A stretch of DNA of 64,000 nucleotides, taken from the IMG/VR virus record IMGVR_UViG_3300032516_000004, positions 113,942 to 177,941 of that record. The stretch is one strand, 5' to 3'. Both the position numbers and the translations under genes were made by a program. The DNA is from a virus. This document shows positions 32,719 to 40,705 of this stretch, in pieces. Within the stretch, counting starts at the first letter, position 1. Each line of letters opens with the position of its first letter. Under the pieces are notes generated by a model. It did no database searches. It was not told the DNA's origin and saw only the letters and a program-made list of their open reading frames with translations.

Positions 32719-32936
32719 GTCGGTTTGTTTATGGAAATGACGATAATGTCTACATTGATCATGACGGGATCAAATTTGAGACTAAAAAGGGAGTAGATGA
32801 TGAGGGGGCCATTTTATTTTCAATTAAAGGTCAGGACGTTTGGATTCCTAAGAAGCTAATTGAAGATTATAATGATGACCTCGTGGCAGTTAAACGATGG
32901 TGGGCTGATAAGAATGGTTTTAAGGGAGACTGGTAG
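32715..32936 (+). CDS. hypothetical protein, 73 residues
   Basis: The product begins MSRFVYGNDDNVYIDHDG and ends WWADKNGFKGDW. It is beta-rich at first, then helical. ATGA-coupled to the kinase. Confidence 0.6.
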   Translation: MSRFVYGNDDNVYIDHDGIKFETKKGVDDEGAILFSIKGQDVWIPKKLIEDYNDDLVAVKRWWADKNGFKGDW

Positions 32937-32937
32937 C

Positions 32938-33327
32938 ATGCCAAATTGTGAAAAGTGTGGTATAGATATGTTGTTAGCTCCTGGTTCAATAGCTGATTTT
33001 TATTGTCCTATTTGTAGTGTTACTAATAAAATGTCGGTTACAGTTCAAGAAACAATCGGTGCTTCTGTAAGAGATTATAGCTGCGTTTTATGTGAGTGTC
33101 AAGAAGCTAAACATGTGTTGAAACCATTAGTTGATATTGCGGACGCTTACGATGAGAACGCATTGGATGATGAGGCTCGTAAGATTTGGGGAAAGAATGA
33201 CGAGCATTACAATACAACTCCGTCAGACGACATTATTTTATATTCGGGTCGCGGTGGCAAAACGTTGTTAACACTTGGTGATTGTTTGAGGGCTAGAGAA
33301 GTATATAATAGAAAGGAAAGATTATGA
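32938..33327 (+). CDS. zinc-ribbon protein, 129 residues
   Basis: The start at 32938 follows the preceding stop at once. The N-terminus MPNCEKCGIDM and FYCPICSV form a four-Cys ribbon. The rest is acidic and helical. No enzymatic motif. Confidence 0.6.
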   Translation: MPNCEKCGIDMLLAPGSIADFYCPICSVTNKMSVTVQETIGASVRDYSCVLCECQEAKHVLKPLVDIADAYDENALDDEARKIWGKNDEHYNTTPSDDIILYSGRGGKTLLTLGDCLRAREVYNRKERL

Positions 33328-33569
33328 AAATTTCATTAGGTGATACAGTAATAGATACGATTACTGGATTTAAAGGTAGAGTTACCGGACGCGCAGAATA
33401 CATTTCAGGATGCATACAATATTCTGTTACCCCACCCGTTAATAAGGATGGTGAAATGTCTGATTCTAATTGGATTGACGAACAGAGGATTGAAATTCTT
33501 GAGTCTAAACAAGTAGTGGGTAGGCCAACTGGTGGCCCACAAGCTGATGCCCCTAAAAATGTTCGGTAG
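33324..33569 (+). CDS. small KOW/SH3-like protein, 81 residues
   Basis: SLGDTVIDTITGFKGRVTG is typical of small phage beta-barrel proteins in which a D-x-x-TGF-x-G element forms the turn. AGGAAAG precedes the ATG. Function unknown. Confidence 0.65.
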   Translation: MKISLGDTVIDTITGFKGRVTGRAEYISGCIQYSVTPPVNKDGEMSDSNWIDEQRIEILESKQVVGRPTGGPQADAPKNVR

Positions 33570-33616
33570 TGGTTTTAAGTGTGTGCCTGATATTGAAAAG
33601 ACAATAGGAAATAATT

Positions 33617-33820
33617 ATGTCATTTAAAGAAACGTATAATGATATTATATGCAATCGTAAGAAGTTGTCGATAACCATAGATGTTGTAAGTCTTATGTTT
33701 TTTATAACATTCATGTGGTATGTGTGGGTAGCCAGTTCAACGATTGAAAGATTACTTGCCTTAATTGGTATGTTTTTAGTGCTTAGGGGAAATAATTACG
33801 CACATGAAGGAAAATTTTAA
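33617..33820 (+). CDS. 67-residue membrane protein
   Basis: A strong AGGAAATAATT site precedes the ATG. Two hydrophobic segments (VSLMFFITFMWYVWVA and LLALIGMFLVL) would form a helical hairpin in the inner membrane. No family recognised. Confidence 0.6.
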   Translation: MSFKETYNDIICNRKKLSITIDVVSLMFFITFMWYVWVASSTIERLLALIGMFLVLRGNNYAHEGKF

Positions 33821-33884
33821 GCTTAGAATGATGAATACATAGTTGTGAGCAAACCATAGGAATTATGAAAACAGCGGTGGAATC

Positions 33885-34499
33885 ATGAGAATATATTTAG
33901 CAGGCCCCATTGATATGGTGGTAGATCGTGGTGCTGATTGGCGAGACACACTTAAGAAGAACATGAATGGAAATAAGAGTGTTGTGTTCTTTGATCCTGT
34001 AGTGCCATACCATTTTAATGGTATTACACCATCAATTTCTGCCTACATACATGACATAAATATGTTTGCTCTATATGAGTCTGATGTGGTGGTGGCTAGA
34101 ATTATGAAGGATCAGGTTTCTATAGGAACCCCCATAGAATTATATGAGGCTATTAAGAAGAATAAGCCTATTATTCTAATTACTGACATGGACACGTCGG
34201 TGTATATGAATTATATTGGCAGCAGGTCCATTAAAGTTGATAATGTTTATGACGTGGGCACTAAAATCGTAGAACTACAAAGAACCTGTAAATGTGGTGG
34301 CATGGATGCTCCAGACGGGACGCAGCATCAATGTATCCTCAAGAAAATTGATGAAGATTCTTCACGACTCTTAAAGCAACTAGAAAAACCTGGCAGCAAT
34401 TTAAGTGGAGAATTAATGAAGGACGATTATGGTAATCTGGTACCAGTAAGTTTACGAAAACTGAAGTTCGTGGGTGATAAGAAGGAAGACGAAGAATGA
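33885..34499 (+). CDS. nucleoside 2-deoxyribosyltransferase-like protein
   Basis: The product is 204 residues. YLAGPIDMV and the later SDVVVARI...SIGTPIELYEA elements match the nucleoside 2-deoxyribosyltransferase/DUF4406 fold, where the Glu of the last element is catalytic. The final ~70 residues are an extra tail with CKCGG. It could exchange or salvage bases on deoxynucleosides, consistent with a phage that edits its nucleotide pool. Confidence 0.75.
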   Translation: MRIYLAGPIDMVVDRGADWRDTLKKNMNGNKSVVFFDPVVPYHFNGITPSISAYIHDINMFALYESDVVVARIMKDQVSIGTPIELYEAIKKNKPIILITDMDTSVYMNYIGSRSIKVDNVYDVGTKIVELQRTCKCGGMDAPDGTQHQCILKKIDEDSSRLLKQLEKPGSNLSGELMKDDYGNLVPVSLRKLKFVGDKKEDEE

Positions 34500-35008
34500 T
34501 TCCAGAACTGCAACACACACGATACTTTTTGTGTCCGTCGTGTAATCAGTATAAGTTTGAAGTAGAGCATTTGATGGGCAATAATACTTCGTTTGGGCCA
34601 TGGTATTGTGAGACAGATCGTTGCGATTGTGTGGTTCGAGGTCAGGTGCAAGATGGGAAAGTTACCGTTGAACAATCAGAACGAGATGGAAATCAATACT
34701 CCACGCTATCTTTATTGAAATTTAGAGATATTTATTTAGTGGTTAAACATAGTGTAATTGGCGACCAAAATGGACATATTGATCATTGGGATTATTTCTT
34801 CCATAGTCATCAGTGTCCCAGTAATTTATTCAGAACAGTAACTCACGTATTTGATAATCAAGAGAGTGATCCACATGGAATTGTGAGGTTTGTGGCCAGT
34901 ATACCAGGAACAGATACTAATCACAGTAAAATAGATGAGACATACACTACCAATGATTTGTTAGTATTATTCAAAACCAATGGGGAACTACCGCCTAGTG
35001 AGTGGTAA
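34496..35008 (+). CDS. hypothetical protein, 170 residues, zinc-ribbon N-terminus
   Basis: An N-terminal CPSCNQYKFEVEH pair and a later CETDRCDC element suggest a zinc ribbon. The C-terminal ~100 residues are beta-rich (YLVVKHSVIGDQNGHIDHW). ATGA-coupled to the deoxyribosyltransferase-like gene. Confidence 0.6.
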   Translation: MIPELQHTRYFLCPSCNQYKFEVEHLMGNNTSFGPWYCETDRCDCVVRGQVQDGKVTVEQSERDGNQYSTLSLLKFRDIYLVVKHSVIGDQNGHIDHWDYFFHSHQCPSNLFRTVTHVFDNQESDPHGIVRFVASIPGTDTNHSKIDETYTTNDLLVLFKTNGELPPSEW

Positions 35009-35075
35009 CCTGAAAATAAAGGTGTACTTGATTGGATCGCTAATCTCCGTAGAAATTCGAAAACCAGAGAAAATA

Positions 35076-35573
35076 ATGAATAAGATTGTATTTTGGTTAT
35101 TTGGTGTATTGCCACGCATTCTATTTAGAGAATTGAAAATCAAGGTAGATCCTAGATGTCCAAATAGGCAACCAATTTTGCCCCCAGCTAAACCAGGTGA
35201 TGTTGGTATGGACATGGTTTGCTGGGTTGACGATATTAATTGTAAGATATCTGTTCCACCACATAAAATGGTGAATGTACCAATAGGTGCCAGCATTAAG
35301 CTACCACCAAATACTTGGGGCTCTATTAGATCAAGATCTAGCACATTTGCCAAACGAGAACTGTTTGTAATGGACGGCACTATAGATGAAGCGTATGTTG
35401 GCCCATTGTTCATTTACGTGTGGAACCCAGGGTCAAAAGCACATGAAATTTCAAATGGTGAACGGTTAGCTCAGTTGATAATCATGCCGAGGATTGTTCC
35501 AAAACTTAAATATGTGGATGAACTTCCTGTAACAGAACGAGCAGAAACCGGGTTTGGATCGACAGGATATTAA
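35076..35573 (+). CDS. dut: dUTP pyrophosphatase
   Basis: All five trimeric dUTPase motifs are present in order: KPGDVGMDM, RSRSSTFAKR, GTIDEAYVGPL, ISNGERLAQLI and ETGFGSTGY. The enzyme removes dUTP and supplies dUMP. The start at 35076 (MNKIVFWLFGVLP) is chosen because an AGAG site precedes it and earlier in-frame starts overlap the previous gene. The extra ~15 hydrophobic N-terminal residues are unusual. Confidence 0.9.
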   Translation: MNKIVFWLFGVLPRILFRELKIKVDPRCPNRQPILPPAKPGDVGMDMVCWVDDINCKISVPPHKMVNVPIGASIKLPPNTWGSIRSRSSTFAKRELFVMDGTIDEAYVGPLFIYVWNPGSKAHEISNGERLAQLIIMPRIVPKLKYVDELPVTERAETGFGSTGY

Positions 35574-35574
35574 T

Positions 35575-36009
35575 ATGCGTAAATCACGAACACGTAAAAA
35601 GTGTAAGAGTGCAATCAAGAAACTTACTTCTGTGTTTGAGAAACCCGTTGAATCACTTTCTGAGATAGCAGTGTGGGAGATCCAAGAAGAGGAAGATAGG
35701 CGGTGTCTTGATTTATTGTGTAGAAGGGTTACCGAAATGAAAGCAAAACACGATGTAAAGGAAGGGCGATTGTTAACTACAAAAGATGTTGAAATGGTAG
35801 ATCATCCGGCTCATTATGGGGGTGCCGATAATCCATATGAGGCCATCAAGGTAATTGAAGCGTGGGGTCTTGGATTTCATCTCGGGTCGGCGGTGAAGTA
35901 TATTTCACGTCTCAATAAAAAGGCCGGGAATTCAGGGTTACAAGACGCCCGTAAGTGTTTGTGGTATATTAAGCGATATGTTGAACTACTTGAGAAAAAG
36001 AACGCGTGA
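35575..36009 (+). CDS. DUF3310 (SaV-like) protein
   Basis: The product is 144 residues. The C-terminal ~75 residues hold the family signature: VDHPAHYGGADNPYEAI, EAWGLGFHLGSAVKYISR and ARKCLWYIKRY. The N-terminus is basic (RKSRTRKKCKS). These proteins are common beside phage nucleotide-metabolism genes, often near MazG-type enzymes, but their function is unknown. The start at 35575 follows GGATATTAAT. Confidence 0.85.
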   Translation: MRKSRTRKKCKSAIKKLTSVFEKPVESLSEIAVWEIQEEEDRRCLDLLCRRVTEMKAKHDVKEGRLLTTKDVEMVDHPAHYGGADNPYEAIKVIEAWGLGFHLGSAVKYISRLNKKAGNSGLQDARKCLWYIKRYVELLEKKNA

Positions 36010-36344
36010 TTGTTATTCCATTATATGATTCTACTGGTGAATATGGATATACCACCAATTTTAATTCTACGAGTACCGGTACTGACTATATAGTTCCAAT
36101 TCGTCGTGGTTCAATCTCGTGCACTTATGCGGCAGACGAGCCAAGACCAGAACCTAGTCGTGACGCCAAATGGGAGGCTTACCTAGCTAAGCGAGCCCTG
36201 TCTATTGCTGGTCAAAATAAATGTTTGGCACAACATAATGATTTTCGATATCGAGCAAATTATACTCCGGAATGTAAACGATATTTTAGACTAGGACGTT
36301 CGCCAGCAAACACCGGAGTACAATATCGAGCAGGTAAACAATGA
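36006..36344 (+). CDS. hypothetical protein, 112 residues
   Basis: GTG/ATG-type 4-base overlap with DUF3310. The N-terminal part is Thr/Tyr-rich (YGYTTNFNSTSTGTDYIV); the C-terminal part is basic and Arg/Tyr-rich. No family recognised. Confidence 0.55.
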   Translation: MIVIPLYDSTGEYGYTTNFNSTSTGTDYIVPIRRGSISCTYAADEPRPEPSRDAKWEAYLAKRALSIAGQNKCLAQHNDFRYRANYTPECKRYFRLGRSPANTGVQYRAGKQ

Positions 36345-36646
36345 GTAGAGTTCATTATAATATTGAATGTAATGGTGTTTTTCCAACTTTGGTTGATGAG
36401 GCCAAATGTATACGATGTAGGAAAATTAGGAATAAAAAAGTTATCCTTCAACCCCAGGAATTCGACGTTGAAGTGGCGGGCAAAAATGGGATTCGTGTAC
36501 GTGGCACAAGTTCACACGATTGTATGATTGAGTTCAAAGATGGTGACGAGTGGAAACCATTGAAATACGTACAGAGCCTCACAATTGAATTAAACGTAGA
36601 TAATCCGCTCCCTAAAATTAAAATCGGGTATATTGTGGTGTCATAA
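36341..36646 (+). CDS. hypothetical protein, 101 residues
   Basis: Contains CIRCRKIRNKK near residue 23 and a beta-rich C-terminus (SLTIELNVDNPLPKIKI). ATGA-coupled on the 5' side and TAATG-coupled on the 3' side. Confidence 0.6.
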   Translation: MSRVHYNIECNGVFPTLVDEAKCIRCRKIRNKKVILQPQEFDVEVAGKNGIRVRGTSSHDCMIEFKDGDEWKPLKYVQSLTIELNVDNPLPKIKIGYIVVS

Positions 36647-36942
36647 TGAATGAACCAGTGATAGACGATGTTCCGATGAAAGAATTTCTAGAACATGTTA
36701 AGTATGTGTATCAGAATAGTATTTGTAAATATTCTGCGTCAGATAGAACTTATGAGTCTGAGTTATTTTATGTGTTGATTCCACAAATGATTAAGAGGCT
36801 GGGACAGGCGGCTGATCTTAGTTGTGTACCACGAGAAATATTACAAAGAATAGATAGGTTAGAAGCAGTAACCATGCTTATGAAATCTGGAGTTGAAGCA
36901 GCGGTTCGATCGGCTGGATTAGAATACAAGGAAACTAAGTGA
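36646..36942 (+). CDS. hypothetical helical protein, 98 residues
   Basis: The product begins MNEPVIDDVPMKEFLEHVK and is all helical. No MazG or HD motif was found when I looked for Z-pathway partners. Confidence 0.6.
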   Translation: MNEPVIDDVPMKEFLEHVKYVYQNSICKYSASDRTYESELFYVLIPQMIKRLGQAADLSCVPREILQRIDRLEAVTMLMKSGVEAAVRSAGLEYKETK

Positions 36943-37166
36943 AATTTCCATTATGCTCAGAAGTGTGTTCAGATTGTAAATCTGGTAATCATATATTTCA
37001 TGTCTTGAATGAGCTTGGTGACATGTGGGCGGAGAAAGTAACCATCAGTGTTGATGGTGAAACCCGTGAAGTAATAAGAATTTTTGGTCATGCAGAAGAT
37101 GAATTGTGGTTTGAAGATCTACTCAAAATGGTTACATATATAATGACTAAAGATAGGGCACCATAA
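36939..37166 (+). CDS. hypothetical protein, 75 residues
   Basis: GTG start overlapping the previous TGA. Contains CSEVCSDCKSGNH at the N-terminus, a possible zinc site, then strand-helix. Its TAA overlaps the next ATG (TAATG). Confidence 0.55.
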   Translation: MKFPLCSEVCSDCKSGNHIFHVLNELGDMWAEKVTISVDGETREVIRIFGHAEDELWFEDLLKMVTYIMTKDRAP

Positions 37167-37297
37167 TGTTTTATCAAGAATTCGAACGTAATAGACAGGA
37201 ATTTGTTAAGTATTTAGAAAAACTTCGTGAACACATATTTAGTTTAATAGAGAAGCACAATGTGATAACAAGAGGTTTGCGTAAGGACATTAAATAA
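37166..37297 (+). CDS. 43-residue helical protein
   Basis: TAATG junctions at both ends support this short gene. The product (begins MFYQEFERNRQEFVKYLEKL) is one long amphipathic helix, probably coiled coil. Confidence 0.6.
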   Translation: MFYQEFERNRQEFVKYLEKLREHIFSLIEKHNVITRGLRKDIK

Positions 37298-37725
37298 TGT
37301 TTACTAGAAGACCAGTTAGATGTTTACTTGAGTCAAATGGTGATATCCACGTAATATTTGATGATAATGGTGAACACTTGATTCTTGATTTATTAACTTC
37401 TGGTTTATCAGTAGGAAGACACGGTGGAACTGGTAATCCAAATGATTTCAGTGTTTATTTCAATGACAATGTGGTACCACCATTACAAGTAGGTGAAATA
37501 ATATGGTGTTTTTGTATTGGATGTGGCATGGATCATTTGGGTTGGCCTGGTGAGTGTACTTGTGGTAATAAAACATATGAAAAACTTGGAACCATGCAAG
37601 GCGCAAAATGGCGTCACATCAGGTTTGGTAATAATTTTAAACATAAAGCTGTTAATTGGATTTGGAATAAAGCTGAATATGAAGAAGCTGTTAGAAAATT
37701 AAATAAGTTATTGTGGGGGATATAA
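37297..37725 (+). CDS. hypothetical protein, 142 residues, Cys-rich centre
   Basis: The middle contains IWCFCIGCGMDHLGWPGEC and TCGNKTY, five or six Cys that could form a zinc ribbon. The C-terminal ~40 residues are helical and Trp-rich. Directly upstream of thyX. Confidence 0.6.
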   Translation: MFTRRPVRCLLESNGDIHVIFDDNGEHLILDLLTSGLSVGRHGGTGNPNDFSVYFNDNVVPPLQVGEIIWCFCIGCGMDHLGWPGECTCGNKTYEKLGTMQGAKWRHIRFGNNFKHKAVNWIWNKAEYEEAVRKLNKLLWGI

Positions 37726-37727
37726 TA

Positions 37728-38396
37728 ATGAAGATAGTCGCGACATCATATGTGGTTGAGGATCCAGATCACGGGACTAATGGTATGGATTTATTGCGTC
37801 GGATTGAACGTTCTGGTAGAACCTGCTATAAGAGTGAAGAGCAAAATTCTCGTATTGGCTATATGGCGGGTGGATGGGATCCCGAGAAAACCAAAAAATT
37901 TGTGAAAATGTTAATTGAACGTAGTCATGAGTCGGTGCTCGAGCATGAAAAACTTACGGTGCGTATTATATTTGACCGTGGCTGCTCGCATGAGTTAGTC
38001 AGACATCGAATTGCAAGCTTTAGTCAAGAAAGTACTCGATATTGTAATTATTCAAAGGACAAATTTGGTAACGAAGTAACATTTATTGATCTACGACATC
38101 TTTTGAAGAATCCAAAATCCGCTGATGTGTGGCTGCGAGCACTTAAACAATCGGAAGAGAATTATTTGGAGATGTTGGATCTTGGTGAATCTCCACAGAT
38201 AGCTCGATCTGTGTTAGTAAATAGTCTGAAAACGGAACTTGTAATTACAGGAAATATTAGAGAATGGCGGCTAATATTTAAACAACGTACATCAAGTGCA
38301 GCCCACCCACAGATGCGTGAAATTATGATTCCGTTACTTAAAGAATTGCAACAACGTATTCCAATAGTCTTTGACGACATAAAAGAAAATGCCTAG
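37728..38396 (+). CDS. thyX: flavin-dependent thymidylate synthase
   Basis: The product is 222 residues. The ThyX signature RHRxxSxxxxSxR is exact (RHRIASFSQESTR). SHESVLEHEKLTVRI and the C-terminal WRLIFKQRTSSAAHPQMREI also match. It converts dUMP to dTMP using FAD, folate and NADPH. The ATG at 37728 is chosen after a GTGGGGGA site. Together with the dCMP deaminase and dUTPase it gives a complete dTMP supply route. Confidence 0.95.
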   Translation: MKIVATSYVVEDPDHGTNGMDLLRRIERSGRTCYKSEEQNSRIGYMAGGWDPEKTKKFVKMLIERSHESVLEHEKLTVRIIFDRGCSHELVRHRIASFSQESTRYCNYSKDKFGNEVTFIDLRHLLKNPKSADVWLRALKQSEENYLEMLDLGESPQIARSVLVNSLKTELVITGNIREWRLIFKQRTSSAAHPQMREIMIPLLKELQQRIPIVFDDIKENA

Positions 38397-38580
38397 ATTA
38401 ATTACAATATTCTTATTTTTGGTGTCGTGTGCGGCACCAAATCAAAATCAAGGAGTCTGTCTTTATGGTGACTTTATCCCCTATTATGAATTGGTGGGGC
38501 CGGTCCAAGATCCTATTAAAGAAGTGATGCAGAGGGCTGAAGTAATTAAATGTGTTGACGGGAAGATCTCGCAGAAGTAA
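38389..38580 (+). CDS. small lipoprotein, 63 residues
   Basis: Signal peptide MPRLITIFLFLVSC with lipobox LVSC at residue 14, then a short mature domain with two Cys. It overlaps the thyX 3' end by 8 bases. It would sit on the outer leaflet of the inner membrane or in the outer membrane. Role unknown. Confidence 0.65.
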   Translation: MPRLITIFLFLVSCAAPNQNQGVCLYGDFIPYYELVGPVQDPIKEVMQRAEVIKCVDGKISQK

Positions 38581-38583
38581 AAT

Positions 38584-38772
38584 ATGATTTCCATGCCAAT
38601 TACGGCTGACATATTATTAGCATTACTCGCAAAAATAGTGGCAAGATATCCTAACGCAGAAGTCAAGTCTGTCATTATATGGCCTAATCACTGGCTTATG
38701 TTTGTGGTTAATAATGAAATAGTCGCTAAATTATGCGTTGAAACTGGCGAGATAAAATGGTCCGTAAAATAA
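38584..38772 (+). CDS. hypothetical protein, 62 residues
   Basis: The product begins MISMPITADILLALLAKIV and then shows strand pattern SVIIWPNHWLMFVVN. It overlaps the start of the HNH gene by 16 bases. Confidence 0.55.
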   Translation: MISMPITADILLALLAKIVARYPNAEVKSVIIWPNHWLMFVVNNEIVAKLCVETGEIKWSVK

Positions 38773-39113
38773 CATTGACCAAACAACAATTTAAATTGGC
38801 CCGTCGTTTACGAGGTCGAGTTAGCAGTCAAATAAGACGTATCACCAAAGGTAAATGTAAAGCTGGCTCTGCGGTTAGTGACCTCGGGTGCTCTCTTAAG
38901 TTTCTCAAAGAATACCTCGAAAAACAATTCCAACCTGGCATGATTTGGGAAAACCATGGTTTATATGGATGGCATATAGATCATATTAAACCATTAGTCG
39001 ATTTTGATCTTACTGACAGAGAGCAATTCTTACAGGCTTGCCACTATACAAACTTGCAGCCATTGTGGGCCAAGGATAACACGAGTAAGTGGATTCGACA
39101 TGTCAAAAAATAA
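38757..39113 (+). CDS. HNH endonuclease, 118 residues
   Basis: Features of the small phage HNH family: DLGCSLKFLKEYLEKQF, GWHIDHIKPLVDFDL and HYTNLQPLWAKDN. It overlaps both neighbours, so it is embedded in the operon. It could be a homing gene or a DNA-processing nuclease. Confidence 0.85.
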   Translation: MVRKITLTKQQFKLARRLRGRVSSQIRRITKGKCKAGSAVSDLGCSLKFLKEYLEKQFQPGMIWENHGLYGWHIDHIKPLVDFDLTDREQFLQACHYTNLQPLWAKDNTSKWIRHVKK

Positions 39114-39870
39114 TAAACAAAAATGTAACAGTTGTAGATATCTTGAAAAATGTTTTGCGCCTAGTGCGTCCCCACGAAATGTAACTCTCAATATACTTGC
39201 TTGTCGTATAAGAAACTCGATTGACAAAGAAGCTAGTTCAAAGTTATTGTTGGATATGGTTAGACCAGGAATTGTTAGATTAATTGCTAATGCTAGGGAT
39301 AGGGTTGGTAGTGGTTATATAGATGTTGAATCACTACTGCCTGACATAGAGTCACGGGTAATAGAAAGTCTTCTCTCCGATGAGGGGTATAAGCTCGGCG
39401 AACGGAGCTACCTGTCAACGTTTTGGTTTGGAAACGACCCACGAACGGGTTGGATCAAGAAGTGGATACTATGGGGATTTTCTAAGGATCAAAGATTTTA
39501 TAAACGTCATACACTATTTGGTGTGAACCCAAAATCGGATTCAGAAGAAGAAATATCTGAAGCAGACAGATCTGCGATTTGTGATTTCGAAACTAGTCAG
39601 CATGTTGAACCAGATGAATCATGCGCCGATGCCATTAACGCTATTAAAAATATTATTGATGATGGCATTAGTCTTAATACTAATGAATATCGAGTGATAT
39701 CATTTTGCATGGCACACGCTAACGAATCTAATAAAGCTAGATTAATAGATGGTACCCATACATATTTAGCTGAGGTTATGGGTGTGTCCAGGCCAAGAAT
39801 TACACACTTATTTTTTATCTCTAAAGAGAAATTAAAACAAGAGGCTATAAATCGAGGAATACAAATATGA
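39100..39870 (+). CDS. divergent sigma-factor-like protein
   Basis: The product is 256 residues from ATG 39100. It starts with a Cys segment (QKCNSCRYLEKC). A middle part (IVRLIANARDRVGSG through SYLSTFWFGNDP and GWIKKWILWGF) resembles sigma region 2. The C-terminus (LNTNEYRVISFCMAHANES, then LAEVMGVSRPRITHLF) resembles region 4 with its HTH. Phages use such factors to redirect host RNA polymerase to late promoters. The resemblance is by pattern, not strong identity. Confidence 0.55.
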   Translation: MSKNNKQKCNSCRYLEKCFAPSASPRNVTLNILACRIRNSIDKEASSKLLLDMVRPGIVRLIANARDRVGSGYIDVESLLPDIESRVIESLLSDEGYKLGERSYLSTFWFGNDPRTGWIKKWILWGFSKDQRFYKRHTLFGVNPKSDSEEEISEADRSAICDFETSQHVEPDESCADAINAIKNIIDDGISLNTNEYRVISFCMAHANESNKARLIDGTHTYLAEVMGVSRPRITHLFFISKEKLKQEAINRGIQI

Positions 39871-40025
39871 TTCATTCATTGCTTTGCCCGCATTGTATCA
39901 TGGTTGCACTGGTGATTGGTATTCCATTGATTTCTAGTATTATACAAAGACTACATTATAGACATAAATGTAAATGTAAAGGAGAAAAACATGAGAGGGA
40001 GTGCGGTCAACAACACCAAGGTTAA
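39867..40025 (+). CDS. 52-residue membrane protein
   Basis: ATGA overlap with the sigma-like gene. One membrane segment (MVALVIGIPLISSII) preceded by CPHC and followed by a His/Cys/Lys-rich tail (HYRHKCKCKGEKHER). Its 3' end overlaps the next gene by 35 bases. Confidence 0.5.
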   Translation: MIHSLLCPHCIMVALVIGIPLISSIIQRLHYRHKCKCKGEKHERECGQQHQG

Positions 40026-40626
40026 TGCTAATCAAAAAATAGTTCCATGTTCTGTATGTAATGAGCCGGTATTAGTTGGAAAATTTGACAAAAAGGATCA
40101 AAAATGTGAAAAGTGTAAGAATATTCCTAAGGGACGAAATACAGCGGTAAGGAAGTTACCATCAAAGCCAGTAGTAAAATTACCATCTAAACCAAGTTCA
40201 TTTGCAGTCGCGCTTGGTGAGCTGGCTGTAAAATTAGGGTTTGAGATTAACGAGAAAAGGTTATGGAAGAAGAAATATGCTATAGATGGTGGGGGTGTTG
40301 CTACCGTACATATTATGATAGATATGGGGCTTTCTGGTCAAGAGCCACGAATTGGGTATTTTAGTTTAACGGTACAGCGGGCTGTTGGTATTAATGATAA
40401 CTTTAGAAAATTTATGCCGCCCGACGCAGCGTCTGATTGTGAACTTTTAGCGTCAGAACTGGGCGGGGTAGAAATACAAAAACCACAAATTGGCCAAGAA
40501 AAGTGTGATCAGTGTGGTATTTTAACTGATCAATTTGGGGTAAAGGGAAATAAAGTTTTGTGTATACGAAAAGGTGGATGTTTCAAAAAAGCATTTACTA
40601 GTGGGGGAGCGGAATCCGTTGAATAA
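39991..40626 (+). CDS. hypothetical protein with two zinc ribbons, 211 residues
   Basis: AAAGGAG precedes the ATG. An N-terminal CSVCNEPVLVGKFDKKDQKC element and a C-terminal CDQCG...CIRKGGC element flank a central alpha/beta domain (residues ~70-160) preceded by a Lys/Pro linker. It precedes the polymerase gene. Function unknown. Confidence 0.6.
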   Translation: MRGSAVNNTKVNANQKIVPCSVCNEPVLVGKFDKKDQKCEKCKNIPKGRNTAVRKLPSKPVVKLPSKPSSFAVALGELAVKLGFEINEKRLWKKKYAIDGGGVATVHIMIDMGLSGQEPRIGYFSLTVQRAVGINDNFRKFMPPDAASDCELLASELGGVEIQKPQIGQEKCDQCGILTDQFGVKGNKVLCIRKGGCFKKAFTSGGAESVE

Positions 40627-40672
40627 ATATACGTTGTAGTGATGTGAATTATAAGTTTGTATTGGAGATCAT

Positions 40673-40702
40673 ATGCACTATCAATGCTGTAGATCACTTT
40701 AG
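40673..40702 (+). promoter_or_regulatory. possible 9-codon leader peptide before dnaE
   Basis: TTGGAGATCAT precedes an ATG encoding MHYQCCRSL and a TAG stop. The frame is the same as dnaE, whose ATG comes only two codons after that stop and has no good ribosome site of its own. This could be a translational-coupling leader. TAG ends many other genes here, so stop recoding is unlikely. Confidence 0.4.
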
Positions 40703-40705
40703 AAA

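Noticed and set aside
35575-36009. MazG/MazZ-type pyrophosphohydrolase as a further Z-pathway gene
   Set aside because: The pattern is DUF3310, without the ExxE and ExxD metal motifs of MazG. No DatZ-type HD protein was found elsewhere in the window either.
40673-40705. TAG stop-codon recoding
   Set aside because: TAG terminates several clear genes here (for example at 4680, 7187 and 16980), and no core gene has internal TAG codons.
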